Shown piece by piece: positions 21,448 to 32,700 of a stretch of DNA of 64,000 nt (position 1 is the first letter of the stretch; the number at the start of each line of letters is the position of its first letter). The notes beneath the pieces were generated by a model. The model was not told the origin of the DNA, made no database searches, and saw only the letters and a list, made by a program, of their open reading frames with translations. The stretch is from Apostichopus japonicus (Eukaryota > Echinodermata > Holothuroidea > Aspidochirotida > Stichopodidae): the NCBI RefSeq assembly GCF_037975245.1, contig NC_092577.1, positions 25,169,398 to 25,233,397 of the forward strand, in the 5' to 3' direction. The translations under genes and the position numbers were made by a program.

Positions 21448-24400
21448 ATGGCCCATACACTTTCAGTTGCCACTTTGAACGTGAATGGCATGAGGGATCA
21501 TCGCAAGCGCAGTCGCATTTTCCAATATTGTAAATCAATGGAGGTCGACTGCGTTTGCCTGCAAGAAACACATATTTTGGAAGAAGATGTCCCTCTATGG
21601 GCTTATGAGTGGGGTGGTGAGCTGCATGCTTCGTTTGGTTCGTCTTCATCCTGTGGCACTGTCATCCTTCTGTCAGCTCGTCAGGCGGGTTGTGCCACTA
21701 GGGTGGAGACGGATCACGAGGGCCGATTGGTTTGCATTCTATTCAAGTATCCACAGGGTAACATCGCCATTTGCAATGTGTATGCTCCCAATCGGCCTTC
21801 TGCTAGACGAGATTTTTTTAACACGCTGCCTTCCTTTGTTCCTGGTAGTGCGCCGTGTGTCATGGTCGGAGACTTTAACTGTCCCAGACTCGGAACTTCT
21901 GTGTCTGCAAGTCCCGACGCTGGGATGACAGAATTGGACAGATTCACTTCGGCACACCTTTTAGCCGATGTCTGGAGGCATATGCACCCGTGTAGTACGG
22001 TGTATACGTGGGTGAGGCCTAACGGAGAAGATGCCTCCAGGATAGATCGAGTGTATGCGCCCGTAAGTTTTACATTTTCGGGTTGCGAGACGCTCAGCTG
22101 TCCGCTCTCTGACCATGACACTGTAGTAGCACGTTTTGTTTTGCCTTCCATTTTCCCCATCGGGCGGGGCCTATGGAAGCTTAACTGTCGGATTCTTGGC
22201 GAGGCAGAGTTCCGCCAGGGTTTCGAGACCAGGTACAAAGGATGGCAAACATTGAAGCCGGCCTTTGCTTCTACATGCCAATGGTGGGATGAGGTCAAGT
22301 TGCGCATCAAACGCTACGCAATTCAGTATTGCGTGACCCGCGCACGGCGTCGAAGAGAAAAATTCTCGAAGCTGTGCGCGGAGGTGAAGTTTGGCGACCC
22401 TTCGGCTGTCATCGCTTTGCAGACTTATCTCGATGAAAAGTACCACGGTGCCCGCGTCAGGGCCCGTGTCGAAGCGGTGGAAGCCGAGGAGCGCCCTTCA
22501 CTGAGGTTTTTTACCAGTCCGTTAGCTCATCGGCGGGTGACAGACGCGTCCCGTCTGTGCGCGCAACCGATGGGACCGTGGTTAGTGACCCTCACGGCAT
22601 TGTCCGCGTATATAAAGAGTACTATTCGAGTTTGTTTACGCGTGGCAATGTCGACTTGTCGGCACAGGCTGATTTATTGAGAGGAATCTCAAAAACCGTT
22701 CCCCACGATGTCAATGATATTTTGGGGGGCGAAATAACCACTGTTGAGCTTTGGAAGGCGCTTTCGAAGATGAAGAATGGCAAGTCCCCGGGTTCGGATG
22801 GGCTTCCGAGGGAGTTCTACCGAACCTTCTGGGCAATAATAGGACCCGACATCAGAGCCGTCTTCGAGGACGCCTTCCAAAACGGACTGTTAAACCAAAG
22901 TCAACGTCTGGGCATGATTACTTTGCTGCCCAAGTCTGGGGACCCCTTGGATCCCCGTAACAAGCGTCCGATCACCTTGTTAAATGTGGACTACAAGTTG
23001 CTGGCTAAGGCTTTGTGCAACCGCCTTGCACTGGCTATGCCGCATCTTGTGGGTGATCTCCAGACTTGTGCAGTGAAGGGTCATTGCATCCAGCAGAACT
23101 TGTGGTTGATGCGCGACTTGACCGACTTTGTTATTGAGCGTGATCTGCCATGTGCATTGGTATCTCTGGACCAGCAGAAGGCCTTTGACATGGTGGATCG
23201 CGGTTTTTTAATGAATGTATTGGAGACGTTTCAGTTGCACCCGGTTTTTCGTAAATGGATTTCTGTTTTGTATCAGGAAAGTTTCAGTTCTGTTATCGTA
23301 AATGGGTTTTGTTCGGAGGTTTTTAACGTAGAGAGGGGGGTGCGCCAGGGGTGCCGTCTGTCTCTCTCTCGTCTTTTGGAAAGGGACTCCAGACTTGTTC
23401 CATTCGTTGTGCCAGGGGGTGCCAAAGTGAAATGCGCTCAATATGCAGATGACGTGACATGTGTTGTTTCGAGTCTGGGCTCCTTTCGCGCACTCTCGCA
23501 GGATCTATCTATTTTTGAGAGAGCTACCGGGGCGAAGTTGAATCCAGAAAAGACAAAGGGCCTTCGTCTTGGTAGCTGGAGATACAGAGACTTACCATTC
23601 TGTGCGTCGTAGTCGGATCAGAATATCAAAATTAATGGTATATGGTTCGGCTACGATGCACCTTGTGATGTCACCTGGAGCGAGAGGGCTGAGGTATTTG
23701 AGAGCAGACTCGAAACCTTTCGCACCCGCTGGCTTTCGATCTTGGGGAAAGTCACCGTTATTAATCGTTTCGTTTCGCCCATCTTGTGGTACCCGGGCGC
23801 GGTGTACCCAATTCCGCGTCGCGTCCTGGTGCGGTTGGAGAGGGCGATTTTTTCATTCATATGGTCTGGTGGTACAGAGCTGGTCAAGAGCGCGATATTG
23901 TACCAAAAACTGGAGAAGGGGGGACTAGGGGTGGTTCATCTGGGAAGTAAGTTAACTTGTTTGTTATTTAAGCAATTGTTTGTAGCGGTAACTGACCCAG
24001 GGTTGCCTTGTTCATATTTTGTACGTTTTTGGGGCGGGTTGCACTTGCGTCGATGGGTTCCGGCGCTGTTTAGCAACAGAACCGCATAGAAGCACACCAA
24101 GCAGAGTGGTGCGTGTCATTTGCTCCGCTCTTATTGAGTTACCCCCTGTTGACCAATTTTTGTACAGGGACGTCATCCTGTCGAAGTATGGCGTTCGGTG
24201 CATTCAAGACTGAATGGTTGCAGGCTCCGTGATCTTGCATGGAGAATTGCACACGGTGCCTTGGTGACCAATCTGAAAAGGTATCACTGGCGATTGGGTG
24301 ATGGACTGTGCCCGAGGACCGGCTGTGACAGCTTAGAGAGTACTGCCCATGTTTTTTGGCATTGCCCCTTTGTTTTGAACTTGTGGGAGTGGTTTCAGTC

Positions 24401-24551
24401 CTGGACCGACCGTTTAACGGGAGACCGTTCCTGGTCGGTAGGACAGGGTTTTGTTTTATATGGATTAGATCCTCCAGTTTGTTCCGTTGCTGTGTCGCAG
24501 CGTATTATTTATGTTTGTTCTGTTGTAAAAAAAACTTATTTGGAGGAATAG
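21448..24551 (+). pseudogene. LINE family A ORF2: APE endonuclease and reverse transcriptase, broken
   Basis: The ATG at 21,448 opens MAHTLSVATLNVNGMRDH. Endonuclease motifs are LQETHI, SCGTVILLS, NVYAPNRP, VGDFNC, SRIDRVYAP and CPLSDHD, all in one frame to about 22,540. After a frame change the polymerase runs 22,557-23,610: GKSPGSDGLPREFYR, NKRPITLLNVDYKLLAK, ALVSLDQQKAFDMVDRGF and YADD at about 23,440-23,451. Between VRQGC and the YADD strand a short piece is deleted. A TAG at about 23,610 replaces the TGG seen in the copy at 56,910. The C-terminal part (LAWRIAHGALVTN; CPRTGC ... H ... C) continues in other frames to 24,551. Three or more lesions, so dead. Confidence 0.85.
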
Positions 24552-27019
24552 ATGTGATGTTGTTTTTAGGGGGAAATTTGCCAGTTGGCAGGCAGTCCTG
24601 GAGGCGGTGAAGTCTGACATTCGCCTTCAGGTCGAAGGCGATTTTCGCCGTTTATCTAGGGCTGCCTTTTTTGGACGGTGGTGTGCTGGGGAAGGGTGTT
24701 TTGTTTCGCTGCGTGCTGGTCGTCCTTTTGTAGTTTTTTAATATTTCAGTGGGGGGTTGGGCGTTTTGTCTCTGCAGGTCGGTGAGTATATGTACTTCTT
24801 TTTGGCTCGCTTGACCCTGAGGTTCGTTTGTAAGAATGGGAGGGTTTGGTAGTGCCGTTTGGCATCCCGTATGACGGGTCACGTAAAAAGCACATCCTGA
24901 TACATACAGGCAGGCTAAAGAACAATCAAATGCAGAGAAAAAGCAACTAGATGCATATCCACCACCAAAACAAAGGAAAATGATGTTGATGGGACATCAA
25001 TCAACACTGAAGGATTGCTTGGAGAAGAGAAAGATATGGGATATCAATGATAAGCGAGCAGAGGTTATACACCAGAAGATAATGAAAATGATTGCTATGG
25101 ATAATCAGCCATTCACTATTGTAGAGGTTTTATTGAGCTCATTGGACATCTTCAGCCAAACTACATACTTCCAAAAACATATGAGGACTTACAAAAACAT
25201 ATGAGCTAAGCTGAAAATAGAGCTACTTCCAACAAATGCACCTTTCATATTATTCACTTCAGATATTTGGACATGTCAACATTCTAATGAGTCTTTTGTT
25301 TCCTTAACTGCTCACTGGATAGATCCTGACTTTCAGAGGAAGAATGCTGTCCTTCATGCTAAACATTTTCCTGGCTCACACACAGGAGAAAAAATTGAAC
25401 AAATGATTCGTAGCATGCTGGTCGATTGGGGAATCACTGAGGGGAGACAACACATCTTAGTTCGTGATGGTGCAGCCAACATGGCTTTGAGAACGCGACT
25501 TGCTGATTTAGAAAGTGTTCATTGTTTTTTGCACATACTGGACCTTCTTATACGAAGCAGCATTTTGGATCAACGAGCAGTGATTGACTTGTGTGCAAAG
25601 GTGAAGAGAATTGCCATCCACTTCAGTCATTCAAGTCTAGGTTGCAATGAGCTAAAGAACTTTCAACGCGAGCAAGGGGTGAAGCAACCCTTAATCACAG
25701 TGCAGGATGTCCCAACACGTTGGAACAGTACCTTTATGATGCTGGAACGTGCGCTCACACTTAAAAGGCCTATTTTGCTATATGCTGCAAATCATGTGAT
25801 CCTCATTTTGAGCTCTAATGAATGGAATCTTCTGGAGAAAATGCTGCACATTTTGCAGCCATTCTACGAAATAACCAAACAAGTCAGTTCAGAGCTGTGT
25901 TCTCTCAGTGATGTAATTCCCCATGTTGTTGCCCTCGACAGATACCTATCAAAGGTAGCATCTGAAATTGACAAATATTTCAGTCTACCGATTATTCCAA
26001 GATCCTCTGACCCTGTGGCATTCTGGAAGGAACAAAAGTTCATTTTCCCGACTATTTCTCAACTGGCTCGGTGTTATCTGTCCTGTCCTGCTTCCTCTGT
26101 ATATTCAGAGCGTCTTTTCTCTGAAGCAGGAAAAATTTTTGCCCAGCAACGTGCTCGCCTTCTTCCGAAAAATGGAGAAAAACTTGTCTTCCTTCATCAC
26201 AATTTGAGAAAATATGTTCAACATACAGTGAAAGCGGGAAATTAAATTTGTTTACATTCCCAAATAGCAAGGAATGATATAAATATGGAAATCATGTTGT
26301 TAAATTATTTACTAGGATAATTGTCTCTGTATGTGATAACTGTAGAAAGGTTACTTTTGAAATTGTTTTCATTGTCAGCTCTGGAATTAATCTTTTTTGA
26401 TGAGAATTAAAGTTTTTCTAAGGTTTAAGAATGAACTTTAAGATAAAGTGGTTTCAGACGTACAGTATTTAACTATATAAGAGATTGTTTCAGACATAAA
26501 ATTCATGTTTTCATGTTTTCTCTGAATTTTTATGTCTGAAACAAACATGAATGCCAACAATAATGGGAAAGTAAAGATTCAATGGAACAGTATTTTGACT
26601 GAAAGGTCTATTTTTAACTGCACAATATTAAACTGATGAAGGCTGCAAGAAATGATTTCACTGCAAACTGTATTTGTTGTACAGTATATAGCTTGATATT
26701 ATTACAGTAGTTGTATTACTTTGGTTGATCTTTAGAAACAGTGGGTCAGACCATTCAGAAAATTAAATTAAACATGTTAAACCTAATTTTGTCCTTACTT
26801 TTAATGTTTTTAATTTTTGAAAATAGTTTACATTGATTTAAGTTAATACCAACACCTTTTTAAGGAATAATTCAGGCCAGATTTTGAAAAAGATCCGGCC
26901 AGATTTTGAAAGATATCCGGCCGGATTTTGAAAAATATCCGACCGGAACCGGATAATTTTTCACTATCCGGCCGGATAGTCCGGCCGGACCGGATATCCG
27001 GTGCATCCCTAGCCAGCAT

Positions 27020-27665
27020 GTCAATTGAATGATTTAGATACTTCGCCAGCATAGCTCAATTGCTTCCCAAGGAGAGTTTATGGCCAGGCGTGCTGACAAA
27101 AATTGCATACAAACCAGTAGTAGTGATAACTAGCCCTGACATGCTGTCGCACCATCAAATTGTAATAACAAAAATTGCAAATGATCTATCCAGTATTGCG
27201 TGTCACCAGGGAGTTGTTATGGAACAACTCCCTGGTGTCACTATATCAAGTTCTGTTTCATGAATGGAGGAGGGGTGATTTATGATGTAATTTACTTGCA
27301 GGAAATTAAGTAAGCCCACAGAATGTAAATGAACCAAAATTGTAGCCAGTTTTCCATTTGTGGATGACGCTTATTTTTATTCCTTACTAAGTTCCCCTGT
27401 GATGATCTTTTCAGCATTATTTGAGCATCTCCATGAAGATCTTATTTTCAATGTAGGTAAAGAATTAATTTCTGACTTCAGCATTCCACATTATTTTTAC
27501 AAGATGGTGAGATACAAGTCACCATATACTTGCAAAATGTCTGAATTATATCATTTGAAGGCCATAAAAGGAAGAGATTTTAAGTGTTGTCTAATATTGT
27601 TGCATGTTAACATGTCAAATGACAAGGAACAAAAGCAGCATGTGTTCGTATTCTTCACTTTACAG
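27020..27665. other. Noncoding stretch with a short perfect hairpin
   Basis: Nothing coding is supported. A 15-bp perfect inverted repeat, CACCAGGGAGTTGTT with a 4-base loop, sits at 27,204-27,237. Confidence 0.5.
27204..27237. repeat. Perfect 15-bp inverted repeat, 4-nt loop
   Basis: CACCAGGGAGTTGTT at 27,204-27,218 and AACAACTCCCTGGTG at 27,223-27,237. It could form a stable RNA hairpin or be the scar of a palindromic insertion. Confidence 0.85.
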
Positions 27666-27721
27666 CTCCTGCAACAAAACTCAGAAAAGATAACCTACAT
27701 ATTCATCGCTACTTCAAAACA
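27666..27721 (+). CDS. Candidate small internal exon
   Basis: Strong splice signals bound 56 nt: TTCACTTTACAG before and GTAAGT after. One frame is open and highly charged, PATKLRKDNLHIHRYFKT. It lies 2 kb upstream of, and on the same strand as, the OB-fold-like exons at 29.8-34.9 kb and may belong to the same gene. No family is recognised. Support is splice sites plus composition only. Confidence 0.35.
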
Positions 27722-29759
27722 GTAAGTATAAAAATGTTTTACTTGCTCTTTCCTACTTTCATAGTATTTCAAAAGGAACTGTTTGCCACAATTTAACAAA
27801 AAGCATTGGATGGTCCTGAACATGTTTTTCTATACCTGTGCATTTACCTGTCAACTCATCCTCCAGACTGTTAAAAATACTAATTGTTAGTACTATTATT
27901 CTTAGAAAGCACATGCTGTTTTGAAATGAAGCAATGTTTTACAACAATAACGCAATGAAGTTTTGATAGTTTCTGCAATGCAAACACACCTTTCCGGAAA
28001 AATGCAACCAATTGTTCTTTGCTGCTATAATGATGACACAATACTGTGAAATAAACTGACAAAAACCTTTGCCTGCCATTTCTTTTTCTTAACAACAACT
28101 TGGTGTGTACGCTCGCTCACACATGAATTAATTGTTAAGTCAACAACACAACATGAAAACCCACATTCAAGGACAACCACCTAGCTAGCTACAAAGTGTT
28201 GTGTTACACGGTACTGTGGGAAAAGTGAACAAACTTTGACAACTCCTTATATATACCTAAATAGAAAGGCAGGAGGAGCAGATTTGCGTCATAGTAACGA
28301 CCATGCCAGTCTATCTTGTTAAATGGCGAGAAATTTACGACTACTTTTTAATAGCAAAAATTTGGAACGCAACTGACTTCAAGTAGGACATAGTGCCATG
28401 TGGGTTATTTTTGAACAACCATGGTCTGTTTATAGCTCCATGGAAAAACTAACAGACTTTTCGATTTTAGGGAATTAATGAAAATGACTAACAAGATAAA
28501 AAGATTAGGCATATGAACCAATGGGGGAGGGAGGCGGGTATATTAGCGTGATATTGCGTGGGTTCCATAAACCATTTGTGAAGGCAATATTTGTGAAGGC
28601 TGATGACAACACAAACAATCTTGCTTGACGGTTAGTATTATTGTTATGATGGTAATATATGCTTTTTCACGGAATTCCCTGATTTCTTTCTTAATTTACA
28701 CCTCTCAATTTCCGTGAATTTCAAACAACAGCGTTACTGTAATATTACAAATTCTCTCTTGATTTTCATAACGTTCCCAACATTATTGCAACGATAATTC
28801 ATGATTTTAAACATTTTAGTAGCATTATAGTAGTAACAACTCAGGAAGAAGGTATATTGCTATAGCTACGGGATATTTTTCAAGATTTTAACTGACCATT
28901 GGGTACATTTAATGAACACTACCATATTAATTATGGGTCGCTATGATTGAAATGATGAAGTAGGATGAAAACAACATACTATAGCATGTGGCTACAGAAA
29001 ACTTTAGAGTAAGATTCAAGTGTGCATTTGGTGGATCAGATAAGGGGGAAGAGAAGCAGAAAAAGGAGAAACCTTTCCTGAATAAACAGTCAGTCTACTA
29101 TTAAACGTTATTATTTGAGTGTCGAAACAAAGAGAGTGGATTGGTGTAACACTTTGAAAATGTATAACTTTTGTTTGTTTTCTTAGCCAATGGTAGGTCT
29201 ACTTTTTATAGTAATTACTTTGAGTGATAAAATGTTGTAAAAATTAATCAATTTTGTAGCTACAATTTATACACGACAAACAGCCCTCGCAACACCAATA
29301 AGAGCCCCCGCCATCTCAAAAAAACCCATATATTTTGAGCCCTGCATGTCACCTTTAAATTGTGATAAATGACAAAACAAGGAAACATAGTTTGAGAGAA
29401 TGAGGCGATGATGTAACATTTAGGCTGTGGAATTTACTTTGCACAACACAAGAAATCGTTAACAAACTTGGGATAATTTCACTGGTTGTGCAAACTGGAA
29501 TAATTGACATACCTGTGCATTTGGTAATATTGTTGAATTTCTATACAACATTGCTAAGATATTTGACTTGATATTCTGAACATTAATATCTTTTACAATG
29601 TTCTTCGCATCTGGATTAACAATTTACATCTTACATGTATACACAATTTAATTATCATGTATTGGTCTTCTTTGGAATTAAATTTCAATTGCCAGGATGG
29701 TGATGGCGATTTGCCACCACATTTAAAAATCATCCTGATATTTTTCATTTGCATTTCAG
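27722..29759. other. Intron-like noncoding DNA
   Basis: AT-rich, no open exon with good splice sites found. It probably is intron or intergenic DNA before the exon at 29,760. Confidence 0.4.
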
Positions 29760-32700
29760 AAATGGCATTAAAACGTTACACATTGTATGTCCTGACGGAA
29801 CCCACCAGCAGAGGATGCAACGCGGCATTCTTTGCCCTCTCTGCAAGCCAAGATATCCTTGAGGGATATATACAGAACCCTGGCACGCAGAGCTCTAACT
29901 TGGCAACTAAAGTAAATAAAAAAATCTTTGTGATCCACAAATATAGTATCAACACACACCAGGAGAGTAAAACAATCCGGCTGACACTGTATGAAGACTC
30001 TTCAAAGGTAACTTCTGATGCAGTTGATTGATAAAATATGGCGGCTATTAATACCTTGTGTTCCTTTGATCAAATCAATATTCTTAAAACAGTGTATTTG
30101 GCCATGAAATGTAAGAAATAAGTAAGACGTATATCAAGTCAAAAAAACACAAGAACAAGAATCACCTCATACAACTGCATCTAGAACAGACATGTCAAAT
30201 GTTCAAACCCTGAACCACATTTAACTAAAACGGCAGATGAGGAATCAATCTTTGCCAAATGCAGGAAACAATATCTTTTATACAACCAAAACCCTTACGG
30301 CTATGGGATCTACCAAGAAAAATTGGTGCCTGATTAGGACATATGTGAATTTGAAACACTTTGGAAACATTCTACATAACATACGGCCTTCTAAAACAGT
30401 TTAATATTCAATGAGATCAAAGATAAATGCAGTGACTACATCATTCCCAAAGAACATTGATTTGATGTACTCAACTTAACACATATCTGAATTATTGTAT
30501 ATACTCCATAATTTCTTCCAAATGCCTGACACAGCAATGATATGAGAAATTATTTCCTCTCAACAGATATTCCAGACTGAGAAGTCATTTGAAGTAAACG
30601 AGGAAGTGGTTGAAAAGTTTTTTAAACACCCACAAGCCACTGTGCCAGAGTCTCTGGCATCGCCAAAAAACGAAAGCTGCCGATTGAAGGCAGAATTCAC
30701 CAGGTATGTACATTGACTGCTGAAAGAAGACATAGCTACTCCCTTGTTTACATCTACATACAGCACTTGTGCTGCCCTCACTCGCGCGGATTACTCGCTA
30801 GCCAGCCAGCCAACCATAAAGAGGCAAAGACAGATGTAGCTTTCTGAATTTCCCCACTTGTATTTGTGTGGTTAAACTGTGAAACAAGATAATTGATGCA
30901 AAGTAATACTACAGCTTTACGAGATTAATTACTAAACTAAACAGGATAATGAATGTACTCAGAACAATGATGTGCTAACAATGTCGGTTATGATTAATAT
31001 AGCATAACTATGACTGAGTACAAAAGAGACGAGAATAAAGTAGATTACCTCTAATAGCAATACTACAAAAATGTACCTTCAAATTAACTAACTGAATAAC
31101 ATAGCGATCTATCCGATTACACCCTTGAACTTGAAAATAGAATCTACAAAGACTAATATTAAGTAAATTAATGACATTAATGAAGTAAACTATTGATCCA
31201 ATAGACTTGATATCCCTGTGATATAAACGGTGAGCAAGCACATAGCATGTAGCTGTGCTCTAATGGTACATACTGAGTTGCCGATAAATAAGGTAATTAA
31301 ATAATGCTAATATGTGGTCAACGTTCTTCACAATTGATGACACCTCAATGAAAGAAATTTCCTACATTCTACATAATAAAACAACGAGTACTTACGAACT
31401 ATTAATATGCCAGGACCAAAACTGAAAACACAAAAGAGAGACTTGATAGGCGAATAAAACAATGTTGCCAGCAATACACAAAACTGTATACTGCATAGTA
31501 CAAACCTGCTGAAACAAACTGTTACAGACATATCTGAACTAATGTAAAAATTACAAGGAAAGCTGGAGGAGAAATTCTAATATATGACCATAGACAGCTT
31601 TTTACGATCACAGACACAAAGGAATGTCGCACTGTGGTCGGATTAATGTGACCCCTGAGACCATATAGGCAGACCAGCTCTCCATCTATTGATGAAGGAC
31701 ACTTAATACTAAATATGGTTAAAATATATTTATAAATATAAATATAAATATGGTTAAAATATATTAAAGGGCATGACAGCACTGTTTTATCATTACACAA
31801 CAACACTACACACGTACAACTATTTCAAGCACTAACTAATACGTGAACACCTAATAATAAATACCATAGGGGATACACTGTAATGATCTCATGACGCGTG
31901 ATATACAGGTCCAAATCATTGACATATTCCACCACACTTGAAGAGTATTAAATAGTAGAATCGCGACAAAATTACTCAAGATCAAGCTAACGCTGCAAAC
32001 AATATGCTTCACAAATATTGCCGAATCATTAAAAACAAGCCTTAATGCACCAATGTGCGTTATTCTCGAAATTTCTCCAATGATAGGATACTATAACAAT
32101 AACAACAAGCTAACTGTACAGTTTCAAAATAGAAAAATTCAAATTGAAATAAATTACATTTTCTCATTGGCGTATTTGGAATCTCTGATATCAATACATG
32201 AAATGTTGGCGTTCCCCGAATATTGCCTGTGAATCACATCCACATAGACTACAGTTTTAATGAATGGGGTAAAATCAGAACTTTCATCGTGCGACTTTTA
32301 CACTGGATAGGTCTGAATAACGTTACAAACACACGGATGATTGATGCATTGCCTTAGGCATAAAAGACAATGCATCTATATACGTGTACCACAATGGGGA
32401 TGTTATTTTCCACACTTGGAAACATATAGGATGCAGCTGATCGAAATTTTTGGATCCGGCCGAAACCGGATTTTTCCGGATAGCGCATGAAATCTACCCA
32501 TATAAAACCGGCCGGAAATCATTCTTCATTACACCAAAAAATTCATTAATAAAAAGTACAAGTATGAAACCAGAAGCAAATCTTAGGTGAGGTATACGCA
32601 TATTATAAAGAAGGTGAAATTAAGCACCCATTTTCAGAAAATTAAATTAACATGTTGAACCGAATTTTTCCTTACTATGAATGTCTTCATTGATTTTTGG

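Larger units (their letters stand above)
20118..24891 (+). mobile_element. Tx1-like LINE, family A, nearly full-length (4.77 kb), inside the hAT
   Basis: The target duplication is ACATACTGAT (20,108-20,117) and ACATCCTGAT (24,892-24,901), one mismatch. It splits the codons of the hAT BED finger, so the site would be restored exactly by removing the LINE plus one copy. The order is 5' UTR with GCTCTC repeats, ORF1 (20,340-21,427), ORF2 (21,448-24,551), and a 3' UTR ending CACGTAAAAAGC. There is no poly(A). It serves as reference for the other family A fragments in the window. ORF1 plus endonuclease layout and zinc knuckles point to the Tx1 clade. Frameshifts and a stop inactivate it. Confidence 0.9.
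19990..26245 (+). pseudogene. hAT transposase (BED finger to dimerisation domain), broken and interrupted
   Basis: The N-terminus is a BED zinc finger in pieces. CALCKK, then YKKRTTRMSA in a second frame, then SPLHRHLQAKHTD in a third, ends at the LINE insertion. The reading resumes at 24,902 with TYRQAKEQSNAEKKQ. Then come the first catalytic block (FTSDIWTCQHSNESFVSLTAHW at about 25,250-25,320), the second (LVRDGAANMALRTRL, about 25,440-25,500) with CFLHILDLLI, and the TRWNSTF motif near 25,720. The C-terminal dimerisation segment is CPASSVYSERLFSEAG ... RARLLP. The last 280 codons (25,403-26,245) are open, while the earlier part has stops and frame changes. Inactive, but the family assignment is firm. 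Confidence 0.88.
18974..27011 (+). mobile_element. hAT DNA transposon with nested LINE A
   Basis: The ends are imperfect inverted repeats: TAGGGATGCACCGGAT at 18,974 and ATATCCGGTGCATCCCTA ending at 27,011. Both have dense CCGGCCGG-type subterminal repeats. An 8-bp duplication GCCAGCAT flanks it (18,966-18,973 and 27,012-27,019), as expected for hAT. The coding region lies on the plus strand from about 19,990 to 26,245, interrupted at 20,118-24,891 by a LINE. Without the LINE the element is about 3.3 kb. The transposase is broken, so it is not autonomous. Confidence 0.93.

Noticed and set aside
27360-27725. 121-codon open frame as a single gene
   Set aside because: It spans an acceptor and contains no recognisable domain; only its last 56 bases look like an exon, and in another frame.
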